Shown piece by piece: positions 8,090-12,096 of a stretch of DNA of 12,096 nucleotides. Each line of letters begins with the position of its first letter. Within the stretch, counting starts at the first letter, position 1. The position numbers and the translations under genes are program-made. Origin of the DNA: Chlorobiales bacterium (GTDB lineage: Bacteria; Bacteroidota; Chlorobiia; Chlorobiales; Chlorobiaceae); contig JAKSCY010000651.1 in the NCBI GenBank assembly GCA_022360355.1, forward strand, positions 1 through 12,096. Reading direction: 5' to 3'. Below the pieces are notes generated by a model. That model did no database searches. It was not told the origin of the DNA and was given only the letters and a program-made list of their open reading frames with translations.

Positions 8090-8344
8090 TTAATTGATTT
8101 CTTCCAGTTCAATGGAATAATCTTCCATTACAGGGTTTGCCAGCAGCTTCCGGCACATCTCTTCGCTGATACGCTCCGCTTCGGCAGGATTATCCTCATT
8201 GATCGTCACTTCGATGTACTTGCCGATCCTTGCAGTACTGACAGAGGAATAGCCAAGATTCTCAAGCGCGTGCTGCACGGCTTTTCCCTGAACATCAAGG
8301 ATTGACGGACGCAGAGTGACCCTGATTTTTGCCCTGTATGCCAT
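8090..8344 (-). CDS. purS: Phosphoribosylformylglycinamidine synthase subunit PurS
   Basis: Small subunit of the three-part FGAM synthetase. It bridges PurQ and PurL and is needed for ammonia transfer. From ATG at 8342-8344 the protein is 84 aa, the usual PurS size. It begins MAYRAKIRVTLRPSILDVQG, which matches the family N-terminus (short beta strand, then RPS..LDPQG-like segment), and later shows VRIGKYIEV-like ARIGKYIEVTI. The frame is open a further 28 codons upstream to an ATG at 8426-8428. That extension is unlike the family and has no ribosome binding site at its ATG, so I prefer the shorter form. A purine-rich AAGGAAAAAGA stretch precedes the chosen start. It sits 12 bases before purQ. 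Confidence 0.95.
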   Translation of the reverse strand: MAYRAKIRVTLRPSILDVQGKAVQHALENLGYSSVSTARIGKYIEVTINEDNPAEAERISEEMCRKLLANPVMEDYSIELEEIN

Positions 8345-8423
8345 AATATTTTCTTTTTCCTTTTCGATATCGTGTAGAAAATAGTTTCTCCCGGTTCTCC
8401 AAGCCTCCTCCGTGAAATTCGTA

Positions 8424-8452
8424 TTCATATTTCACAGGCGTGTGCCCGGCAA
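8424..8452 (-). promoter_or_regulatory. Possible sigma-70-type promoter ahead of purS
   Basis: On the minus strand TTGCCG (8452-8447) and TATGAA (8429-8424) are separated by exactly 17 bases. Each matches four of six consensus positions. It lies in the 142-base gap between pssA and purS, about 75 bases before the purS start. If real, it would let purSQ be transcribed apart from pssA. It is a pattern match only. No hairpin followed by a T-run is visible in the gap. A strong GGAGGAGG sequence on the minus strand (8411-8404) has no convincing gene behind it. Confidence 0.3.
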
Positions 8453-8486
8453 ATATCTTCCCGTTAAAAAGTCCTCACATGCGGTT

Positions 8487-9260
8487 CTATCTCTGAAAAA
8501 CAAGTTCTCTGAACAATAAAGAGAGCGACTTCAGAACGCCCAGCAGAATATACAACAACATGGCCACAAATAAAGCCTTCGCGTGATAGACAAGTACACA
8601 TAAAAAGACCGCCACGTAAAGTGTTGTTTGTACCGGCTTTTCCCTGATAGTTTCAAACGTCAGCTTCGGCAGTGCGTCATAATTCACCCTGCTCACCATG
8701 AGAGCGGCAAGGACAATAGTCAACAGCGACAATGCGTTTTGTAACTGATACTTGTTAAGCATCGGCTCCGCACTCATCCACAAGACAAAACCGGCAACAG
8801 TGAGCGCCTGGGCCGGTGTAGGAAGTCCCGAAAAGGAGTTTTTGCGGTAACCGACAACTCCGACATTAAACCTCGCAAGCCTCAGTCCGCTCCCAACCAT
8901 AAGCATCGAACTCAGGATCACACCTTGTACCGCCCCGATATCTTCGAGGCCGAACTTGTAGACCAGGTATGCCGGTGCAGCACCAAACGAAACAAGGTCC
9001 GAAAGCGAGTCAAGCTCAATACCGAATCTGGAAGAAGCATTGGTTATCCTTGCCACAAAACCGTCAACAGTATCAAATAACGCCGCAAGGATTATAAACC
9101 ATCCTGCCACGACAAACTGGTCGGCCCCGGACATGACAATAGCGACATATCCGCAAACCATGTTCATAACCGTAAATACAGAGGGAACAAACGAACGTGA
9201 AACAAATGGAACGCCGGTTTTCCGCTCCTCTGCGTTGTCGTTCTTTTTATCGTGTCTCAT
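8487..9260 (-). CDS. pssA: CDP-diacylglycerol-serine O-phosphatidyltransferase
   Basis: Integral membrane enzyme that makes phosphatidylserine from CDP-diacylglycerol and serine, the precursor of phosphatidylethanolamine. The CDP-alcohol phosphatidyltransferase signature D-x2-D-G-x2-A-R-x8-G-x3-D-x3-D is complete: Asp63, Asp66, Gly67, Ala70, Arg71, Gly80, Asp84, Asp88 in the 257 aa form. Several hydrophobic spans follow, and the N-terminal RSFVPSVFTVMNMVCGYVAI is typical of the Bacillus-type PssA. I chose ATG at 9258-9260 because it gives the family-like N-terminus. An in-frame GTG at 9312-9314 would add 18 residues but has no ribosome binding site; neither start has a clear one. It follows panB closely (stop at 9336). 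No decarboxylase (psd), its usual functional partner, is in the window. Confidence 0.92.
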   Translation of the reverse strand: MRHDKKNDNAEERKTGVPFVSRSFVPSVFTVMNMVCGYVAIVMSGADQFVVAGWFIILAALFDTVDGFVARITNASSRFGIELDSLSDLVSFGAAPAYLVYKFGLEDIGAVQGVILSSMLMVGSGLRLARFNVGVVGYRKNSFSGLPTPAQALTVAGFVLWMSAEPMLNKYQLQNALSLLTIVLAALMVSRVNYDALPKLTFETIREKPVQTTLYVAVFLCVLVYHAKALFVAMLLYILLGVLKSLSLLFRELVFQR

Positions 9261-9335
9261 AAATAATTGCAAACTGGCATCGTGAATTGTGACGTAAAGT
9301 ACAATCTTCTGCACATCTTTTACAATTATAACCTC

Positions 9336-10169
9336 TTAATAGCTCTCCTCTTCCGACGGAAACTGTTTTTTCCTCACATCATCGACATATCGGACAACCG
9401 CATGATGAATGATGCTGTCGAGTTCTGCGTACTTTCTGACAAAACGCGGATGAAACTCGGTATTCAACCCAAGCATGTCGTTAATAACAAGAACCTGGCC
9501 GTCACATGACATACCGGCACCGATACCAATTGTAGGTATTGAAACCGATCGGGTTACTTCAGCCGCAAGATCAGCAGGGATTTTTTCAAGCACCAGCGCA
9601 AAGGCTCCCGCTTCCTCAAGCAGTAATGCGTCACGAAGCAGTTCTTCCGCCTCCTTTTGGTCACGGGCCCTAACCTTGTAACTGCCAAATTTATAAATAG
9701 ACTGTGGAGTCAGGCCAAGATGGCCCATTACAGGAATCCCGACATCGGTTATACGCTTTACCGTATCGACGATAACCCTCCCCCCTTCCATTTTAACGGC
9801 ATCGCACTCATTATCTTTCATGATCTTTCCTGCATTACGCAGCGCCTCTTCACTTGAAAGCTGATAGCTCATAAAAGGCATATCAATCACCACCATCGCC
9901 CTGCTTGTCTCGGCCTGCACTCCCCGGACAACCGCCTTGGTATGATAGATCATTTCATCTATGGTGATAGGCAACGTCGTATTGTGCCCTGAAAACACAT
10001 TGCTGGCGGAGTCACCGACAAGAATGACATCAACACCGGAACGGTCGAGAATTCTGGCCGTCGTAAAGTCATACGCCGTAAGCATGGCAATCTTTTCCCC
10101 CTGCTCCTTCATTTCCAGAAGCCTTCGGGTAGTCACATGTGGAAGTTTTTGTCCGCTGTCTCTGCTCAT
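9336..10169 (-). CDS. panB: 3-methyl-2-oxobutanoate hydroxymethyltransferase (ketopantoate hydroxymethyltransferase)
   Basis: First committed enzyme of pantothenate and coenzyme A synthesis. It transfers a hydroxymethyl group from 5,10-methylenetetrahydrofolate to 2-oxoisovalerate. The 277 aa are of family length (E. coli 264). The metal and substrate residues are visible: Asp53 in VGDSASNV, Asp96 in [10 protein letters not shown], Lys126 and Glu128 in VKMEGG, and the probable catalytic Glu195 in LVLEKIP. The signature [17 protein letters not shown] is at 219-235. The ATG at 10167-10169 has GGGGAGTG about nine bases upstream, a good ribosome binding site. It is the first gene of the long minus-strand series and is transcribed divergently from the LipM-like gene. 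No panC or panD is nearby. Confidence 0.97.
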   Translation of the reverse strand: MSRDSGQKLPHVTTRRLLEMKEQGEKIAMLTAYDFTTARILDRSGVDVILVGDSASNVFSGHNTTLPITIDEMIYHTKAVVRGVQAETSRAMVVIDMPFMSYQLSSEEALRNAGKIMKDNECDAVKMEGGRVIVDTVKRITDVGIPVMGHLGLTPQSIYKFGSYKVRARDQKEAEELLRDALLLEEAGAFALVLEKIPADLAAEVTRSVSIPTIGIGAGMSCDGQVLVINDMLGLNTEFHPRFVRKYAELDSIIHHAVVRYVDDVRKKQFPSEEESY

Positions 10170-10377
10170 TGATACTCACTCCCCTGAATTGAGCGTTCGA
10201 AATTGTTACCTGTAGCCCAAAATAACAAAAAGTACCACTCTCCGAGCCTGCTTGACAAATATCTTTCACAGGACCGCATGGTGAAAGGCCTGTTCGAACA
10301 ACCGGCGGTTTGTTTATCTTGGAAATTAAATCGGTTGTAATCCAGGCGGCTTATCCAGGACCACGCACATACATAAC
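10170..10377. other. Divergent intergenic region between panB and the LipM-like gene
   Basis: This 208-base gap must hold the promoters of two divergent genes. A perfect TTGACA stands on the plus strand at 10252-10257, but no good -10 box lies 16-18 bases downstream. On the opposite strand the same bases read TTGTCA, again without a convincing -10. A perfect 10-base palindrome, TGTTCGAACA, occupies 10291-10300, and a related GTTCGAA occurs at 10194-10200. An ATCCAGG motif occurs twice near 10340-10360. No open frame here looks like a gene. Confidence 0.4.
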
Positions 10378-11166
10378 ATGATATCCTCATTCTCCACTGT
10401 CTATGCCGTGTCAACGGCTGCCCGCGACGGGAAATGGAATATGGCCTTCGACACAAACCTTTTCAAGCTGTTCAGAACCGGCAAATTTCAGAAACAATTC
10501 GGAAACAGGAGCATGATATGGCGCTTTTATTCCTGGAACCCCCCGGCAGTTTCTCTGGGGTACGGGCAGCGCCCCGGAGAGATTGACGGGGAATTATGCA
10601 GAACGAGAAATATCGGCATTGTCAAACGGCCTACAGGCGGCAGAGCGGTTCTTCACATCGACGAACTCACGTATTCCGTATTTGTCGAAACCGGAGAAAG
10701 CAACGCAACCATCTATGCGATGGCTCATGAAATCATCCGTGAAGCACTTCTTAGCCTGGGGGTCGAAGCCGAGTTTTCCCGAACAGCTCCGGATATGAGA
10801 AAACGCTACGATTCGGCTGAATCGGTGAGCTGTTTTACAGCATCGGCAAGAAACGAGCTGCATGTAAATGGAAGAAAGCTTGTGGGTTCTGCGCAAAGAC
10901 GGTCAAACAAGGTGATCCTGCAGCATGGGTCACTGCTCCTCTCAGGCAGACATAAGATGCTCGGGGAACTCCTGAGCTGCAGAGACAAAAAAGTCCGGGC
11001 CGCCGTCACCGGTGATCTTGCCTGCAAAACAGTTTCAGTGCATGAACTGACGGGATCCATCCCTCGGTTTTCGACGGTTCGGGACGCGATGATCACCGCA
11101 ATATCACAGGAACTGAAAACAGAAGTGCAGCTATTGGATGAACAGGATATAACCACCCTGTTCTAA
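10378..11166 (+). CDS. Lipoate/octanoate transferase-family protein, LipM-like
   Basis: 262 aa protein with the biotin/lipoate protein ligase catalytic fold. Family motifs are WNMAFD (20-25), the lipoyl-AMP/octanoyl binding loop KRPTGGRAVLH (83-93), and NELHVNGRKLVGSAQRR (159-175) with the conserved Lys167. Cys152 in the ESVSCF segment lies where the LipM octanoyltransferase of Bacillus has its nucleophilic cysteine; classical ATP-dependent LplA ligases lack it. I therefore infer an ATP-independent octanoyl transfer from acyl carrier protein to a lipoyl domain, the first step of lipoate synthesis. A lipoate ligase role remains possible. The ATG at 10378 gives the expected 20 or so residues before WNMAFD, although its ribosome binding site is poor (AGGA about 20 bases away). 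The stop is 57 bases from the convergent lipoprotein gene. Confidence 0.85.
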   Translation: MISSFSTVYAVSTAARDGKWNMAFDTNLFKLFRTGKFQKQFGNRSMIWRFYSWNPPAVSLGYGQRPGEIDGELCRTRNIGIVKRPTGGRAVLHIDELTYSVFVETGESNATIYAMAHEIIREALLSLGVEAEFSRTAPDMRKRYDSAESVSCFTASARNELHVNGRKLVGSAQRRSNKVILQHGSLLLSGRHKMLGELLSCRDKKVRAAVTGDLACKTVSVHELTGSIPRFSTVRDAMITAISQELKTEVQLLDEQDITTLF

Positions 11167-11184
11167 AAACCTTTTTCCCTTTGC

Positions 11185-11213
11185 CAGCAACCCCGGCTGA
11201 AGGCCGCCTGCTG
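11185..11213. terminator. Imperfect stem-loop between convergent genes
   Basis: CAGCA (11185-11189) pairs with TGCTG (11209-11213), and inside them CGGC pairs with GCCG around a five-base TGAAG loop, with unpaired bases between the two helices. It lies between the convergent 3' ends of the LipM-like and DUF4136 genes, where a bidirectional terminator is plausible. No T-run follows directly on either strand; on the minus strand TTTTT comes 15 bases later. The call is therefore weak. Confidence 0.35.
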
Positions 11214-11234
11214 TCATCACCGGTCACTTGTCAC
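11214..11234 (-). repeat. Short tandem heptamer (GTGANNN x3) at the end of the lipoprotein gene
   Basis: TCAC cores on the plus strand begin at 11217, 11224 and 11231, exactly seven bases apart. On the minus strand this reads GTGACAA, GTGACCG, GTGATGA. The fourteen bases at 11223-11236 are identical to 857-870 at the end of aspS. As there, the first unit encodes Ser-Asp-Lys, the second gives the TGA stop, and a stem-loop follows at once. Confidence 0.6.
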
Positions 11235-11814
11235 TCGCCGCCGCCCTTATTCCGGGCGGGAAACTTTCAAGGATTTTCGTCACGGCTTCGTTGATATCGC
11301 TCTGCATGGCTTCAGGAGTACGGTATTGTCTGACCACTCTGGTGGCAACACCACGCCATGCAAGTTCTTTTGTCCGGGCATCGATGATATCGATAACAAG
11401 GGAACCTTCATCGTAATAGCTGACGTAGGTATACCCTCCATAAGGTCCCCACCACGGTGTGTACCACCTGTAAGGGCCGAACGGCACTCCTATGCCGAAA
11501 CCGTGATGGTAGCTTTTTCGTTTCTTGATACCCGCATGGGCATACACAATAAAATCAGCTTTTTTCGAATCCTCCAGCCTGTACCCCCTGGCCTGGAGTT
11601 GCTGATTGACCGCTGACTGAACTCGCTTATAGACAAGGGGATTTTCAACAAGCACATCCCCTTTTCTTATACCCTCGTCTCCAACAGGCCATCTGTAAAC
11701 CTGGAATTTTCTGAAATCATACTCCCGGTCATAATCCGATACCACTGAAAAAGCCGAACATCCGGCAAGAAAAAACACCAGTAAACAGTGAAAAACAAAC
11801 CGACTCTTTTTCAT
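11224..11814 (-). CDS. DUF4136-type outer-membrane lipoprotein
   Basis: 196 aa. The N-terminus has a short basic start, a hydrophobic stretch and the lipobox LAGC with Cys19, so it is a lipoprotein signal. The residue after Cys19 is Ser, which by the E. coli rule would send it to the outer membrane. The mature part starts with DYDREYDFRKFQVYRW and has KRVQSAVNQQLQARGY and KADFIVYAHAGIKKR, matching the DUF4136 pattern (a DYD..dF..y.Ty start, a helix ending in L..kGy, then a DflV.y strand). A Gly/Tyr/Trp/Pro-rich insertion at about 102-135 is followed by LVIDIIDARTKELAWRG. Function of the family is unknown. The ATG at 11812-11814 has GGGGA seven bases upstream. The C-terminal Ser-Asp-Lys comes from a repeat (11214-11234). 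Confidence 0.87.
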   Translation of the reverse strand: MKKSRFVFHCLLVFFLAGCSAFSVVSDYDREYDFRKFQVYRWPVGDEGIRKGDVLVENPLVYKRVQSAVNQQLQARGYRLEDSKKADFIVYAHAGIKKRKSYHHGFGIGVPFGPYRWYTPWWGPYGGYTYVSYYDEGSLVIDIIDARTKELAWRGVATRVVRQYRTPEAMQSDINEAVTKILESFPPGIRAAASDK

Positions 11815-12005
11815 AACTGCGTCCCCTTAATTCTATTTCACCCCGGCTTCTGCCTGTAACTGCAATACGATCCTAACACACCCTGTTATTTGTAAGTTTC
11901 CCCTTTGCCGCACCATTCAAACGGTTTTTTTTCTGCCCCCGCTTCCGGCCTTTCCCTTAATCGTTATATTAATCACAAGCCATTTTAATGCACAGATACG
12001 CAATC
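11815..12005. other. Divergent intergenic region, lipoprotein gene / CoA-binding gene
   Basis: A 191-base gap holding the upstream regions of two divergent genes. A TATATT at 11965-11970 on the plus strand could be a -10 box for the right-hand gene, but no matching -35 is seen. A run of eight T near 11930 has only a three- or four-base stem before it and does not look like a working terminator. I see nothing else. Confidence 0.4.
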
Positions 12006-12096
12006 ATGACTGTCAAAGAAATACTTGAATCATACAAACATATTGCCGTCGTAGGCGTCTCCGAAAAGCGCGAAAAACCAAGCCACGGCGTCACCA
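12006..12096 (+). CDS. CoA-binding domain protein (N-terminal fragment, cut by window edge)
   Basis: Thirty codons are visible before the window ends. They read MTVKEILESYKHIAVVGVSEKREKPSHGV in two parts: a short helix, then the first strand and glycine turn of a Rossmann-like fold (IAVVGVS) and the K.SHGV segment. This is the opening of the small CoA-binding proteins (YccU-like, about 130-140 aa). Their role is unknown; binding of CoA is inferred from the fold family. An in-frame ATG at 11988-11990 would add six residues (MHRYAI). Neither start has a clear ribosome binding site, and I prefer the second for its family-like N-terminus. Confidence 0.75.
   Translation, partial: MTVKEILESYKHIAVVGVSEKREKPSHGVT

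Noticed and set aside
8345..8428. 28-codon upstream extension of purS
   Set aside because: It is in frame, but the added residues are unlike PurS, the upstream ATG has no ribosome binding site, and 84 aa is already the family length.
11820..11850. TAGAAT with an upstream TTACAG as promoter of the lipoprotein gene
   Set aside because: The transcript would start inside or past the GGGGA ribosome binding site, so it does not fit.
11920..11940. Eight-T run as a plus-strand terminator
   Set aside because: The preceding stem is only three or four base pairs, and no plus-strand gene ends just before it.

Overview
This is an ordinary housekeeping stretch of a bacterial chromosome. Protein content and style (bacterial-type AspRS, DnaX, PurS/PurQ, PssA, PanB, a LipM-like protein, a UMF1-type transporter) fit a green sulfur bacterium (Chlorobiaceae, e.g. 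Chlorobium or Prosthecochloris). That assignment rests on remembered protein similarity, not on a search, and is moderately sure at best. I see no insertion sequence, prophage, CRISPR array, tRNA or rRNA.

Layout. Nine genes lie on the minus strand from about 10169 down to 1. In transcription order they are panB (pantothenate), pssA (phosphatidylserine synthase), purS and purQ (FGAM synthetase subunits), a UMF1-type MFS transporter, a YihY/BrkB membrane protein, dnaX (clamp loader), aspS (aspartyl-tRNA synthetase), a terminator, and a partial prenyltransferase/squalene-cyclase-repeat-like gene cut by the left edge. Gaps are mostly 12-145 bases, so several genes are probably co-transcribed, but the functions are mixed and no single pathway is encoded. 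Divergent from panB, on the plus strand, is a lipoate/octanoate transferase gene (LipM-like). It converges on a minus-strand DUF4136-type lipoprotein gene. The right edge cuts a plus-strand CoA-binding-domain protein.

Two things stand out. First, dnaX is split into two overlapping frames at a run of ten A residues (minus strand, 3398-3407). The zero frame stops three codons later, giving a gamma-length protein of 398 aa. A -1 ribosomal shift, or insertion of one A by RNA polymerase slippage, opens the tau-specific C-terminal domain, giving 606 aa. Thus the long form, not the short one, is the recoded product, the reverse of E. coli. Second, aspS and the unrelated lipoprotein gene both end in Ser-Asp-Lys-stop, encoded by a degenerate tandem heptamer (GTGANNN) that runs across the stop codon and leads directly into a stem-loop. 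This suggests a small repetitive element sitting at gene 3' ends.
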